From contig NZ_JAGSYH010000002.1 of the NCBI RefSeq assembly GCF_025685685.1, positions 1,096,353-1,160,352 on the forward strand: 64,000 nucleotides of DNA, read 5' to 3'. A program made the translations under genes and the position numbers. Positions 1 to 9,984 of the stretch are shown piece after piece. The notes under the pieces were generated by a model that was not told the DNA's origin, did not search any database, and saw only the letters and a program-made list of their open reading frames with translations. This DNA comes from Acidicapsa dinghuensis (GTDB lineage Bacteria; Acidobacteriota; Terriglobia; Terriglobales; Acidobacteriaceae). Position 1 is the stretch's first letter. The number at the start of each line of letters is the position of its first letter.

Positions 1-1
1 G

Positions 2-70
2 AATTTTAGATAAGTCCAATGGTACGCCAGCACCCCTGATTCTTCTCTTATATTCTGGCTCATATAGCAT
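2..70 (-). other. possible 5' fragment of an unidentified ORF running off the left edge
   Basis: A minus-strand frame is open from an ATG at 70 to the edge (begins MLYEPEYKRRIRGAG and continues past the window). The 1-174 region is much more A+T-rich than the rest of the window. The composition is protein-like, but there is no convincing ribosome binding site, and only 23 codons are visible. No family is recognised. Confidence 0.2.
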
Positions 71-174
71 CCGATATAGAGTCTTGGGAATTTCTTCGAC
101 ACGCTAAACGCGTAAAAAATATTTCAAAAGCTAATATTTTAGATCACGCAAAGCAGTTGATTCTTCCTTAAAAT

Positions 175-369
175 CTAGTGCCTATGCGGCGTCGCCTTCA
201 CGCTGTTGCTCAACATCTCCTGATATTCCCCGCGCGCGACATATTCGCCAAAATTGCGCACCTGCTGGCAGATACCAGAGACATCGATCCGATGCAGCTC
301 CAGCGGATCACCCAGCGCCAGGTTGATCACGATCGCGACGCAAGTGACGATCAGAACATACTTGAGCAC
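175..369 (-). CDS. small membrane protein, unknown function
   Basis: 64-residue protein starting MLKYVLIVTCVAIVINLALG, with one hydrophobic segment over about residues 3-20 and a polar tail. I chose the GTG at 369 because GGAGG lies six bases upstream; the longer frame from GTG 396 has no purine-rich site. The tail carries several charged residues and ends in a His/Arg-rich stretch. Nothing identifies a function. It stands alone, with an AT-rich region downstream and a 390-base gap upstream. Confidence 0.45.
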   Translation of the reverse strand: MLKYVLIVTCVAIVINLALGDPLELHRIDVSGICQQVRNFGEYVARGEYQEMLSNSVKATPHRH

Positions 370-396
370 GGCGATCCTCCGCAGGTCAGAGTCCAC

Positions 397-763
397 CGGG
401 GAGGGATGATGGCGACGGTGACAAGATCATAGCGCGATTTCACACGCCACGGAAAAACTCAAAAACTAATTGACCGCCCGAAACTTCACCGGGCAATGCC
501 CTGTAGCGGCGCACGAGTTCACTCGCGCCGTAAAAGCTGCAAAAAGGAATACGGCTTTAGCTGCCCGCAGACGCAGTGCTACCTCACGAAATTTGCCATC
601 ACATCAACTGCACATGTACCCGCGTTCGAAGCGCGTGAAGGCCTGGGTCAGCTTGCAGGGTGTCCCATATCTCTCCGAAATATAGAACCAAATTCACGTA
701 AAACCGCGAACCCACCAGCTATTCCCTAAGTCCCCTAGTCCCTTGGTCCCTTTAGTCCCTCAA
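397..763. other. intergenic stretch with one degenerate hairpin and a GTCCC-rich run
   Basis: No gene is supported here; the short overlapping frames look random. At 658-690 there is a degenerate copy of the 'ATATCTC' hairpin module of the window-wide repeat family, reading on the minus strand (gagatatggga then caccc when reverse-complemented). At 727-768 a short degenerate tandem of AGTCCCY units sits against the 3' end of the RidA gene. Confidence 0.4.
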
Positions 764-1195
764 TTACTGCTTCACCGCAATCGCCGAAATCTCAATCTTC
801 GCGTCATCGATCAGCCCCGCCACCTTCACCGTAGCCCGCGCCGGCTTCGGATTCGGCATCAGCCGCTTGTACACCTCATTCATCTTCGGCACATCGTTCA
901 AGTCCGTCACATACACTGTCACATTCACCAGATCCGTCATCTTGAACCCAGCCTTCTCCACCACGCGCTGCACCGCCGCAATCGCATGCTCCGTCTGAAA
1001 CTCGATCGTCGTTCCCGTCACCTTCCCATGCTCATCCGGCCCCTGCTGCCCGGCAACATATAAAGTGTTCCCCGCCACAAACCCATCCGAAAACGGCATC
1101 TTCGGATTGAAATCAATCGCCCTGTTTTGAGCCTGAGCAGTCAATGGAGCAGCCACCAGCAAAGCCATCCCCACGCGAACAAGAAACTTGGTCAT
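764..1195 (-). CDS. exported RidA (YjgF/YER057c/UK114) family protein
   Basis: 143 residues. Residues 1-22 form a signal peptide (basic start, hydrophobic core, AQAQ cleavage region), followed by a complete RidA domain at about 28-142. Family landmarks are LYVAGQQG, the NVTVYVTDL strand and PARATVKVAGL, whose Arg120 matches the substrate-carboxylate-binding arginine of RidA imine deaminases; a Glu lies near 134 (KIEISAIA). Cytoplasmic RidA hydrolyses reactive enamines/imines from PLP enzymes; this exported form would act in the periplasm, so its substrate is unclear. It is a single gene, divergent from padR at 1344. Confidence 0.85.
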   Translation of the reverse strand: MTKFLVRVGMALLVAAPLTAQAQNRAIDFNPKMPFSDGFVAGNTLYVAGQQGPDEHGKVTGTTIEFQTEHAIAAVQRVVEKAGFKMTDLVNVTVYVTDLNDVPKMNEVYKRLMPNPKPARATVKVAGLIDDAKIEISAIAVKQ

Positions 1196-1343
1196 CGATG
1201 TAAAACCCTCCAGTTCGGAATGCCTCTATTCTCCCATCCCCCAACCGCCGGGTACCTTTACTCTTGCTTTTATCTCTGAACCCGCTTGACAACCGATAGT
1301 CGAATGTCTACCATCACCTTTCAACGAGGGTAGAACGTCTTCT

Positions 1344-1700
1344 ATGGCGAAAAAAGAGCAACCAAGAGCCAATCTCCTCCAGGGCACGCTCGACATGCTC
1401 GTCCTGCGCACTCTTCTCTACGGTCCTGCGCACGGCCACGAGATCGGTAAGCACATTCAGCGGACGACAAATGACTTTCTCCAGATGCAGCACGGCTCAC
1501 TCTATCCGGCATTGCACCGCCTCGAAGAAAGAGGCTGGGTCACAGCCAAATGGGAAAAGGGCCCTAACCAGAACCGCGAATTCAAGTATTACCGTCTGAC
1601 AGAAAAAGGCCGGAAGCAGCTCCTCGTCGAAGAATCCCAATGGAAGCAGATGGCCGAAGCCGTGGCCCGCGTCATGTGGCCCGCCGCCGAAGAAAGCTGA
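1344..1700 (+). CDS. PadR family transcriptional regulator
   Basis: 118 residues, the usual length of the short PadR-s2 class. The winged helix covers about residues 10-90: GTLDMLVLRTLLYGPAHGHE, the recognition region with HGSLYPALHRLEERGW, and a wing ending in YYRLTEKGRKQL. PadR proteins are usually ligand- or stress-relieved repressors. The gene is 16 bases upstream of an ADOP permease with AGGAG between them, so padR-ADOP-ADOP is likely one transcription unit under PadR control. This pairing is common in acidobacteria. Confidence 0.92.
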   Translation: MAKKEQPRANLLQGTLDMLVLRTLLYGPAHGHEIGKHIQRTTNDFLQMQHGSLYPALHRLEERGWVTAKWEKGPNQNREFKYYRLTEKGRKQLLVEESQWKQMAEAVARVMWPAAEES

Positions 1701-1716
1701 CCCCAGGAGATCGGAC

Positions 1717-4332
1717 ATGAAGTGGTGGCGGATGCGCGAGCGCAACGACGACTTGGAGCGTGAGCTTCAGTCCGATCTCGAGCTCGAAGAAGAAGAGCAG
1801 CGCGAGCGCGGATTGTCATCGGAAGAAGCACGGCGCGCTGCGCGGCGCGCGTTCGGAAATACGACACTGATCCGGCAGCAGACGCGCGAGACCTGGGCCG
1901 AGACCTGGGGATGGGCGCGCTTCGAACACATCCGCCAGGATCTTCAATTTGCGTTGCGGCAGTTCTCCCGAAATAGAAGATTCGCAATCGCATGCATTCT
2001 CACGCTTGGGCTCGGCATCGGTGCCGAGGCAACCATCTACAGCGTCATCCACGCCGTGCTCATCGATCCGTATCCCTATCGCGGCGCAATGCGTATGGTG
2101 CACCTGCATCTCTACGACAAAGACCCGGTTCCCGATGACCTCGCTCTAAACGGGCCGCAGTTCCGCGAGCTGGAGAAGTCGCCAGTGCTCGACGGAGCGA
2201 TCGCTGAAGACGTCTACACGATGTCGCTCACTGGCGAAGAATTGCCGGAGCAATTGAGCGTGAGCCGCATGTCGCCCAATGCCTTCGAATACTTCGGCGT
2301 CTCACCGCTTCTGGGAAGGGAATTCAGCGCCGCCGACGGCAACCGGGTCGCGGTCCTGAGCTATCACTTCTGGAAGTCCCACTACGCCGGCCGCATCGAT
2401 GTCCTCGGCAAACCGCTGCAATTGAATCGTGAGGATTACACGATCATCGGCGTGCTTCCTCAGCGGTTTGCGTGGATGTGGGGCGATGCCTATGTTCCCC
2501 TCGCCTATTCCACTGACCCTCGTCGGATTTCCAATGTGTTTGCACGCACGCGTGAAGGCATAAGTGATCGTGCAGCGGAGCTGGCGTTGCAGCCGCTCCT
2601 CGACACCTTCGCAAAAGAGACTCCTGCCGACTTTCCGCAGCATTTCAAAGTACATCTCGTCCACATCAATGAAGTAGCCATTGGGCAATTCCGGGGAGTG
2701 CTTGAAGTTCTCTTCGTTTCTGTTTCGTTTCTTCTCGTGCTTGCATGCGTCAACGTAGCCATTCTTATGCTCGCGCGCGGTGAGGCGCGGCAAACCGAGA
2801 TTGCCATGCGGAAAGCGCTCGGAGCAGGAAAGCGGCGCATCGTCACGCAGCTTCTGACAGAATCAATCCTTTTATCCGCCGCAGGCGGAGCGCTCGGCAT
2901 ATTGCTGGCGTATGCAGGTGTACACGCTATATTGCGCCTGACCCAACCGCTGCCGACGCTCTTCCCCGCCGAGGCAAACATCGCAGTCAATCTTCCCGTG
3001 CTCCTGTTCTGTGCCGGAATATCGATGGTGACTGCAATTCTCTGTGGCGCGTGGCCTGCGCTTCGTGCGTCGCGCACTGGCTTCCGCCATGTCATGAACA
3101 GTGGAACCAACCGGCTTGCAGGCCGGCGCGGAGGGCGCAACGCGCAGATGTCGCTGCTCACGCTGCAGGTTGCAATCACTATTTTGCTGTTGGTGTGTTC
3201 CGGAAGCACTGTGCAAACACTGCTGCGCTTGCTCCATGCCAATCTCGGCTATGACCCGCAAAGCCTTGCCTCAGTTTCACTCGTTTCGCTCGAGGGCTCG
3301 CATAACAAGTGGGCCGATAGGGTCCACTACTTTGAACAGATCCGCTCGGCCATTGCCGCCGATCCCGACGTAGTCTCAGCGGCGATCGGCGCGCTTCCCC
3401 TCACGGGCTCTGAACCCACACCGGTCAGCATCGCGGGGCAAAAGGAATCGTCCGGATCGGTAATCGCGCAGAACGTAAACGAAGATTATTTTTCCACGTT
3501 GCGTATGCCACTACTGGCAGGCCGGATGTGGACCCGCAACGAAACAACGCGCGGCGCACACTTCGCTCTCATCAACGAGGCCATGAGTAAGCGCTACTGG
3601 CCGGCAGCCAACCCCCTCGGCGCCACCATCGTACTCAACAACGGCGTGGTGCACGGCACAATGTGGAAGCTCGTCGCACCCGGCAATGACGAGCACTTTC
3701 AGGTCATCGGAGTTGTCGGCAATGTGCTGAATCACGGCCTCGACGAAGCAGTCAGGCCCGCGGTGTACGTTCCTTATTCGATGACTCCCTTCGATGGTTT
3801 CACCATCTCCTTTCGGGCACGAACCAATCCCGCCAGCCTCCTGCATGCAATCAAGGAACGTGTGCACAGCGTCGAGCCCGACCAGGCAGTAGGCGAGATA
3901 CTCACGGCAACGGACGTCATCGAGGGGCAGAGCCTTGGCCGCGAAAGCTTCGTAGCCAGCCTGTTTACAGCATTTGCATTTCTGGCACTGGCCTTTGCCG
4001 CAAGCGGGCTTTACAGCATCCAGTCGTATCTGGTCGCGCAGAGAACGCGTGAATTGGGAGTGCGCATCGCATTGGGCGCGCGGCGATCGCAGATCGTCGA
4101 AGAAGTCACGCGAGCGGCAGCAGTATCCGTCCTGACCGGCGCCGCAGCCGGTATTGTTACCAGCGTCGCATTGAGTGGCGTCTTCGCCTATTGGACAAAC
4201 GGAAACGCACGCGATCCTGTGTTGTTAGCGATCGTCGCTGGGGTTCTGTTTTCAGCGGCAATGCTCGCATCGGTGGGCCCGGCCCTGACCGCGGCTTCTA
4301 TCGATCCGATGCAGGCACTGCGCACCGAATGA
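1717..4332 (+). CDS. ADOP family duplicated MacB/FtsX-type permease 1, with N-terminal prefix domain
   Basis: 871 residues. Residues 1-70 are a charged prefix (MKWWRMRERNDDLERELQSD then E-rich helix and EEARRAARRAFGN) seen in PadR-linked ADOPs. A membrane helix follows near 88-110, then a periplasmic MacB_PCD-like domain, a first three-helix FtsX unit with EIAMRKALGAGKRRIV, a second periplasmic domain, and a C-terminal FtsX unit with ELGVRIALGARRSQIV. These two coupling-helix signatures mark the internal duplication. No ABC ATPase gene is nearby, hence 'orphan permease'. The substrate is unknown; MacB-type systems act as mechanotransmission exporters. SD AGGAG is nine bases before ATG. Second gene of the padR operon. 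Confidence 0.93.
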   Translation: MKWWRMRERNDDLERELQSDLELEEEEQRERGLSSEEARRAARRAFGNTTLIRQQTRETWAETWGWARFEHIRQDLQFALRQFSRNRRFAIACILTLGLGIGAEATIYSVIHAVLIDPYPYRGAMRMVHLHLYDKDPVPDDLALNGPQFRELEKSPVLDGAIAEDVYTMSLTGEELPEQLSVSRMSPNAFEYFGVSPLLGREFSAADGNRVAVLSYHFWKSHYAGRIDVLGKPLQLNREDYTIIGVLPQRFAWMWGDAYVPLAYSTDPRRISNVFARTREGISDRAAELALQPLLDTFAKETPADFPQHFKVHLVHINEVAIGQFRGVLEVLFVSVSFLLVLACVNVAILMLARGEARQTEIAMRKALGAGKRRIVTQLLTESILLSAAGGALGILLAYAGVHAILRLTQPLPTLFPAEANIAVNLPVLLFCAGISMVTAILCGAWPALRASRTGFRHVMNSGTNRLAGRRGGRNAQMSLLTLQVAITILLLVCSGSTVQTLLRLLHANLGYDPQSLASVSLVSLEGSHNKWADRVHYFEQIRSAIAADPDVVSAAIGALPLTGSEPTPVSIAGQKESSGSVIAQNVNEDYFSTLRMPLLAGRMWTRNETTRGAHFALINEAMSKRYWPAANPLGATIVLNNGVVHGTMWKLVAPGNDEHFQVIGVVGNVLNHGLDEAVRPAVYVPYSMTPFDGFTISFRARTNPASLLHAIKERVHSVEPDQAVGEILTATDVIEGQSLGRESFVASLFTAFAFLALAFAASGLYSIQSYLVAQRTRELGVRIALGARRSQIVEEVTRAAAVSVLTGAAAGIVTSVALSGVFAYWTNGNARDPVLLAIVAGVLFSAAMLASVGPALTAASIDPMQALRTE

Positions 4333-4368
4333 GACAAATCTCAATGAGATAGATCAAGGAGAGCGAAG

Positions 4369-6963
4369 ATGAAGTGGTGGCAGATCCGAAAGCGCGATGA
4401 AGACCTGCAGCGAGAACTGCAATCCGATCTTGAATTAGAAGCAGAGGAGCAGCGCGAGCGCGGCTTGTCACCGGAAGAGGCACGCCGCGCCGCCCTCCGC
4501 GCCTTCGGCAATCCCACGCTCATCCGCGAGCAGACCCACGCTTCCTGGTCCACAAGCTGGCTTGAGTCCTTCGCGCAGGATCTCCGCTACGGCATCCGCG
4601 GCATGTTTCGCAATCCCGGCTCAACCATATTTGCCATCCTCATCGTCGGCCTCGGCATCGGCGGCGCTTCCACCGTCTTCAGCGTAGTCAATGCGCTGCT
4701 GCTGCGTCCGCTACCCTTTCACGATCCCAGGCAACTGGTATGGATCGGCAATGGAGACTGCTGCACCGCGCAGATCGAACAATACGTGGACCTCCGCAAC
4801 CAGAACAAATCTTTCTCCGATCTCGCCGGCTGGGCCGGTGACTACAGCGCTGGCAACGAAGAGCTGACCGGCAGCGGAGAGTCCCAGCGCATCACCGCCG
4901 TTGCCGTCACCGGCAACTTCTTCCCTTTGCTCGGAGTCAACCCAATCATCGGCAGATCCTTCACCGCTGCAGAAGCCGAAGGCATATACAGAGCCCCCAC
5001 CGCCCTGCTCATAAGCAATAGTTTCTGGCGTCACCATTTCGCCTCTGACCCCGGCATCGTAGGCCGTAAGATCACACTCAACAATCAGCCCGTAACCGTC
5101 ATCGGCATTCTGCCTGCGTCTTTCGACTTCTCCAGCATCTTCGACCCCGGCACTCCTGTTGATGTCTTCATTCCCTGGCCATTGATCGACCAGAAAAAGC
5201 CCAGCGGAAACACAACGAAAATCATCGGCAGGCTAAAGCCCGGAGTCACGGTTCAGAACGCCACAGCCGAGTTAACCACCCTCGCGCAGCAACTGAACAC
5301 GCAGCATCCAGAGCGCAATCCCGTTCACCCTAGACTCGTCCCGCTTGAGCAATACGTAAGCGGCCAGGTCCGTCCTGCACTCATCGTCCTCATGTGCGCC
5401 GTAGGCGTGGTAATGCTGATCGTCTGCGCCAATCTCTCTCATCTGCAACTCGCCCGCATGAGTGCACGGCAAAAAGAGATGGCGGTACGAGCCGCTCTCG
5501 GAGCCAGCCGTATGCGCCTGTTGCGTCAGGTCCTCACCGAAAGCATCACGCTCTCGCTCTGCGGCGCAGCTCTAGGCCTCATCCTCGCCATAGCCGGCAC
5601 GCGTGAGCTCGCGCACCTCACCGCATTCAATCTGCCACTTCTCGCCAGCATCCACGTCGACACCGGCACGCTCGCCTTCACCTTGTCGATGGCCGTCGCG
5701 GCAGGCGTCCTCTTCGGCCTCGCTCCCGCGCTCCAGGTTCCCGCGTACAGGCTCCGCGAAGGCCTTCAGGACGCAGGCCGCGAATCCAGCGGCGGCAGCC
5801 GGCACAACTGGTTCCGCAACAGCCTCGTCATCTCCGAGTTCGCCCTTGCCTGCATCCTTCTCGTCGGAGCTGCCCTGCTCATCCAGAGCTTCCTTCACGT
5901 ACTCGACGTCGATCTCGGTTTTCAGCCCGAACGCGCCGCCACGCTGCGCATCGACCCAAGTTTTAAGATGGCCAATCTTCAGCAACAAAATTCCTTTCTC
6001 GACGATGCCCTGGGCCGCGTCCGAGCCATCCCCGGCGTCACGGCTGCCGGCGTCGCTGATGTGCTCCCACTCGACGGCGACCGCTCCTGGCAGATCACCG
6101 GCAAAGGACAGGTCTACGACAAGAACAACCACCCCGAGGCATATATTCGCGTCGTCACCGATGGATATTTCGCAGCTCTCGGCATCCAGTTAAAGTCCGG
6201 CAGGGAATTCACGCAGAGCGACCGCGCAACCACCGAGCCCGTCGTCATGGTCAATGAAACATTCGCGCGCACTCTCTGGCCCGGTCAGAATGCAGTGGGA
6301 CAAATCGTCACTCAGGATGGCGGTCGTCGCGTCATCGGCGTCGTCGCCGATGTTCATCACGGCGGCCCCGAACTATCCGGCGGCCTGGAAATGTACATCC
6401 CCATGCGCCAGAGCAATGATTATCCGTCCATGCGTCTCATCGTCCGCACCGCGCTAACACCCGATAGTCTCGCAGCCGGCATCCGCACCGCACTGCGCCC
6501 CATCGATCCCAATCTGCCCGTCACCGAGCTTCAGACACTGCAGCAGTTCGTCGACAGACAAGTCTCGCCGCGGCGCTTTCTCGTCATGCTGTTGACCGGC
6601 TTCGCGGCATTCGCCTTGCTGCTCGCATCGCTAGGCATCTACGCGCTCATCTCCTACTCCGTCAGCCAGCGCACCAAAGAGATCGGCATCCGCATGGCCC
6701 TCGGAGCAAGCGCCAGCCTCGTTCAGCGCAGCGTCCTCACCCGCACACTGCAGCTAGCTCTCGCCGGTGTTGTACTCGGAACCCTCGGCTCCTTCGCATT
6801 AAGCCGGTGGATGACATCCCTGCTCTTCGGCACCACACCCACCAATCCTGCCGTCTTCACCGGAGTAAGCCTGCTTCTCTGCGCCGTCGCCCTCATCGCA
6901 GCCTACGTTCCCGCCCGCCGCGCCGCGCGCATTGAGCCACTGCACGCACTGCGAACAGAGTAA
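4369..6963 (+). CDS. ADOP family duplicated MacB/FtsX-type permease 2, with N-terminal prefix domain
   Basis: 864 residues. The first 60 residues closely match those of the preceding ADOP (MKWWQIRKRDEDLQRELQSD and an EEARRAALRAFGN motif), but the rest is clearly diverged, pointing to an old tandem duplication or a shared prefix under constraint. Membrane helix near 80-105; FtsX unit 1 carries EMAVRAALGASRMRLL and FtsX unit 2 carries [17 protein letters not shown] Cys pair (GDCCTA) lies early in the first periplasmic domain. It begins 36 bases after ADOP1 with AAGGAGAG before the ATG, so it is co-transcribed. No ATPase partner is visible. Confidence 0.93.
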   Translation: MKWWQIRKRDEDLQRELQSDLELEAEEQRERGLSPEEARRAALRAFGNPTLIREQTHASWSTSWLESFAQDLRYGIRGMFRNPGSTIFAILIVGLGIGGASTVFSVVNALLLRPLPFHDPRQLVWIGNGDCCTAQIEQYVDLRNQNKSFSDLAGWAGDYSAGNEELTGSGESQRITAVAVTGNFFPLLGVNPIIGRSFTAAEAEGIYRAPTALLISNSFWRHHFASDPGIVGRKITLNNQPVTVIGILPASFDFSSIFDPGTPVDVFIPWPLIDQKKPSGNTTKIIGRLKPGVTVQNATAELTTLAQQLNTQHPERNPVHPRLVPLEQYVSGQVRPALIVLMCAVGVVMLIVCANLSHLQLARMSARQKEMAVRAALGASRMRLLRQVLTESITLSLCGAALGLILAIAGTRELAHLTAFNLPLLASIHVDTGTLAFTLSMAVAAGVLFGLAPALQVPAYRLREGLQDAGRESSGGSRHNWFRNSLVISEFALACILLVGAALLIQSFLHVLDVDLGFQPERAATLRIDPSFKMANLQQQNSFLDDALGRVRAIPGVTAAGVADVLPLDGDRSWQITGKGQVYDKNNHPEAYIRVVTDGYFAALGIQLKSGREFTQSDRATTEPVVMVNETFARTLWPGQNAVGQIVTQDGGRRVIGVVADVHHGGPELSGGLEMYIPMRQSNDYPSMRLIVRTALTPDSLAAGIRTALRPIDPNLPVTELQTLQQFVDRQVSPRRFLVMLLTGFAAFALLLASLGIYALISYSVSQRTKEIGIRMALGASASLVQRSVLTRTLQLALAGVVLGTLGSFALSRWMTSLLFGTTPTNPAVFTGVSLLLCAVALIAAYVPARRAARIEPLHALRTE

Positions 6964-7004
6964 TTCTTCTACGGATACAGGACCCCAGGTCCGGAACCCA
7001 CTAA

Positions 7005-7447
7005 ATTGTCATCCTGAGCGCACCGGGGTCCCCGCGGACAGGTCTTCGTCCGTGGGGTGAGAAGCGAAGGATCTGCTTTTGTAGTTGCCCTTGCTTTTCT
7101 GTCTGTCATTCCGAAAGGGAATCTCCTTCTCGTTCGAAGCCCTTACCGTCCGTGGGTGCCCCCGGTCTCGATTCTGAGACCGGGGGCACCACCACCGCTC
7201 GCGCCACCACAGTCCAGCTCTTGCTTTTGTCTTTGTAGTTGCTTTTCTGTCTGTCATCCCCAAAGGGGATCTGCTTCTCCATGAAGAAACGTCCACCTCC
7301 ACATCCTCCGCACCGCGCATCAGCCAATGCGCCAAAGGCGCATCTCATACCAGCCCAGGGCAAAGCCAGCCTGACAAAGTCAGGCGCGACGCCCTGGGTT
7401 AGCATCCCCCAGCAACCACGCGGGCTGAAGGCCCGCCTCATCCACCC
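7005..7447 (-). repeat. modular hairpin repeat, long copy A
   Basis: Reads on the minus strand. In repeat order (high to low coordinate): GCGGGC/GCCCGC hairpin, CCCAGGGC...GCCCTGGG long-range stem enclosing GCCTGAC-ttt-GTCAGGC, ATGCGCC-ttt-GGCGCAT, ATCCCC-ttt-GGGGAT with the GACAGACAG tail, GGTCTC-agaatc-GAGACC inside CCCCGG/CCGGGG, a second ATTCC-type hairpin, and a 'gaaggatc...tcaggatgac' block. It fills the gap between two plus-strand ADOP genes but points the other way. It also creates spurious reading frames upstream of ADOP3. Confidence 0.85.
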
Positions 7448-7519
7448 CAATTGGCTATGGCCCTCCAACCTCATCCCCGCTATAGTCAATCCCTAAGCGC
7501 TAGATCCCTCTTCCCGCAG

Positions 7520-9970
7520 GTGAAAGCCTTGGCCACCCTCCTTCAGGACCTCCGCTACGCCCTCCGCATGCTCGTCCGCTCCCCTATCTTCACCGCCATC
7601 ATCATCGGCACACTCGCCCTCGGCATCGGAGCTAACACCATCGTCTTCTCGGTCGTAAACGGCATCCTGCTCAACCCCTTGCCGTATTCCCACTCCGGCC
7701 GCCTCGTCGCTCTCTACGAAAAGAACGCCGGCATCCCCGAAGCTCCCATCAGCTACCTCAACTTCCTCGACTGGCAGCGCGGCGCAAAATCTTTTTCCTC
7801 CATGGCCATCTATCGCCATGAGGATTTCAACCTCACCGGCGCCAGCGTCGCCGAGCGCGTCAACGGCCTGATGATCTCCTCCGACTTCCTCACTACCCTC
7901 GGAGTGCGCCCAGCGCTCGGCCGCGACTTCGGCACAAGCGACGATCATCTCGGCGCAGCTCCCGTCGCGCTCTTGAGCGATGGCTACTGGCATCGCCACT
8001 TCGCCGCATCGCCAGCGATTCTCGGCAACATCATCCAGCTCGACGGCCTCAACTACACCATCGTCGGCGTCCTCCCGCGCGGCTTCAGCTTCTACAACGT
8101 CGACCGCGACGTCTTCGTCCCCATCGGCCGCTGGGACGATCCTTCTTTCCGTGATCGCCTCGTCGACATCAGCTCCCACGCCATCGGCCGTCTGCAACCC
8201 GGCGCCACCCTCGCCCAGGCACAATCCGAAATGGACGCGATTGCCGACCATCTCGCGCAGGAATACCCCGAAGCCGACAAGAACGTAGGCATTAACGTCC
8301 TCTCCATGAAGCAGGACATCGTCGGCAACGTGCAGCCCATCCTCATCCTTCTGCTCGCCGCCGTCGCCTTCCTCTTGCTCATCGCCTCCGCCAACGTCGC
8401 CAGCCTTCTGCTCGCTCGCGCCATGCGCCGCTCCGGCGAATTCGCCCTCCGCGCAGCCATCGGCGCACGCCGCAGCCGCATCATCCGTCAGCTTCTTACC
8501 GAGAGCCTCCTGCTCGCGTGTACCGGTGGAGCACTCGGCACGCTCCTCGCCATCTTCGGCACCAAAACACTGCTCGCCAGCCTTCCCTCAGCCCTGCCGC
8601 GATCAGCAGACGTTGCGCTCGATCTCCGCGTACTTCTCTTCTCTCTCGTTGTGTCGTTGTTGTGCGGTATCGGTTTCGGGCTCGTGCCTGCCATTCGCTC
8701 CTCACGCGTCGATCTCCAGCAGGCTCTCCGCAAAAGCACTGCCGGAGCAGGCAACTCGCGCTCTCGCCTTCAGCGGCTCCTCATCTCCGGCGAAGTCGCC
8801 CTCGCTGTTGTCCTTCTCGTCGGAGCCGGCCTCATGCTCCGCTCCCTCGCCGCACTCTGGCGCGTCAACCTCGGCTACAACCCCGAGCACGCCATCACCT
8901 TCTCGCTCTCGCTGCCCACCAACACCAAAACCACTGAGGCTGAAACCCGCGCCCGCCTCCGCCAGTTCGACGCAGCCATGCGTGCCATCCCCGGCGTCGA
9001 TGCCGTCTCCGTCACCCTCGGCTCCCGCCCCATGATCCACGACTCAGAGCTCCCGTTCTGGATCAAAGGTCAGCCAAAACCCACCAGCAATAACGAGATG
9101 CCGCAAGCCATGTTCTATCTCGTCGAAGACGGCTTCCAGCGCGCCATGGGCATCACCCTCCAGCGCGGCCGCTTCGTCACCGCCAACGACAAAGAAAACT
9201 TCCCCATCGTCGTCGATATCGATGACGCCTTCGCCCGCACTTACTTTCCCAACCAGAACCCCATCGGGCAGCACATCCACGTCGTCGGCTTTGATGTCGA
9301 GGCCGAAATCATCGGCATCGTCGGGCACATCCGCCAGTGGGGCCCCACCAACGATCCCAAATCAGCCGTCGAGCCGCAGTTCTTCTATCCCTTTATGCAG
9401 ATGCCGCCCAAGCTCATGCATCTCGCCGCCAACGGAGTAGCCGTCGTCATCCGCACCCGCGAAGGCTCCGGCAACATCCTCCCCGCCGTCCGCAAAGCCA
9501 CCACCGAATACGACCCCCGCGCCGTCCTCTACAACGAGCAGACCATGGATGAAGTCATCTTCAAGGCTCTCGCCGCCCGCCGCCTCTCCATGATCCTGCT
9601 GACCACCTTCGCCGCGCTCGCCCTCGCGCTCTCCGCCGTCGGCATCTACGGCGTCATCTCCTACCTCGCACAGGAACGCACCCGCGAAATCGGCGTCCGC
9701 ATCGCCCTCGGAGCAAGCCGCGCCGACGTCCTCCGCCTCATCCTCAGCCAGGGAGCAAGCATGACCCTCTTCGGCATCGCGCTCGGCGTCGCGCTCTCGC
9801 TCGGACTAACACGCCTCATCAGCAACCAGCTATTCGGCGTCGCGCCCTGGGACCCGCTAACCTTCCTCAGCGTCAGCTTTTCACTGCTCGCCATCGCACT
9901 CGCCGCCTGCTATCTACCCGCACGCCGAGCCACCCGCATTGATCCCATCGTCGCCCTGCGCTGCGAATAG
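7520..9970 (+). CDS. ADOP family duplicated MacB/FtsX-type permease 3 (no prefix domain)
   Basis: About 816 residues from the GTG at 7520 (begins VKALATLLQDLRYALRMLV); the open frame reaches a TTG at 7451, but that part borders the repeat and does not resemble ADOP N-termini. A TTG at 7529 is another option. TM1 near 24-48 ([19 protein letters not shown]), first FtsX unit with EFALRAAIGARRSRII, C-terminal FtsX unit with EIGVRIALGASRADVL. It lacks the 70-residue prefix of the two preceding ADOPs and has no regulator beside it. Convergent with ADOP4, 79 bases away. Confidence 0.9.
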   Translation: MKALATLLQDLRYALRMLVRSPIFTAIIIGTLALGIGANTIVFSVVNGILLNPLPYSHSGRLVALYEKNAGIPEAPISYLNFLDWQRGAKSFSSMAIYRHEDFNLTGASVAERVNGLMISSDFLTTLGVRPALGRDFGTSDDHLGAAPVALLSDGYWHRHFAASPAILGNIIQLDGLNYTIVGVLPRGFSFYNVDRDVFVPIGRWDDPSFRDRLVDISSHAIGRLQPGATLAQAQSEMDAIADHLAQEYPEADKNVGINVLSMKQDIVGNVQPILILLLAAVAFLLLIASANVASLLLARAMRRSGEFALRAAIGARRSRIIRQLLTESLLLACTGGALGTLLAIFGTKTLLASLPSALPRSADVALDLRVLLFSLVVSLLCGIGFGLVPAIRSSRVDLQQALRKSTAGAGNSRSRLQRLLISGEVALAVVLLVGAGLMLRSLAALWRVNLGYNPEHAITFSLSLPTNTKTTEAETRARLRQFDAAMRAIPGVDAVSVTLGSRPMIHDSELPFWIKGQPKPTSNNEMPQAMFYLVEDGFQRAMGITLQRGRFVTANDKENFPIVVDIDDAFARTYFPNQNPIGQHIHVVGFDVEAEIIGIVGHIRQWGPTNDPKSAVEPQFFYPFMQMPPKLMHLAANGVAVVIRTREGSGNILPAVRKATTEYDPRAVLYNEQTMDEVIFKALAARRLSMILLTTFAALALALSAVGIYGVISYLAQERTREIGVRIALGASRADVLRLILSQGASMTLFGIALGVALSLGLTRLISNQLFGVAPWDPLTFLSVSFSLLAIALAACYLPARRATRIDPIVALRCE

Positions 9971-9984
9971 ATCACAAACCACTG

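Noticed and set aside
7009..7496. Several 60-130-residue frames with peptides such as 'AKGASHTSPGQ' or 'MRCAFGAL', here and at 17.0, 22.2, 24.7, 31.8, 39.4, 43.0, 46.8 and 54.3 kb
   Set aside because: They are translations of the modular intergenic repeat, appear in all frames and on both strands, and end at module borders.
8518..9552. Long open frames antisense to or out of frame with the ADOP genes (also within the ClC, GH92 and parB genes)
   Set aside because: High-GC shadow frames with Arg/Ser/Pro-rich composition and no homology to known domains.
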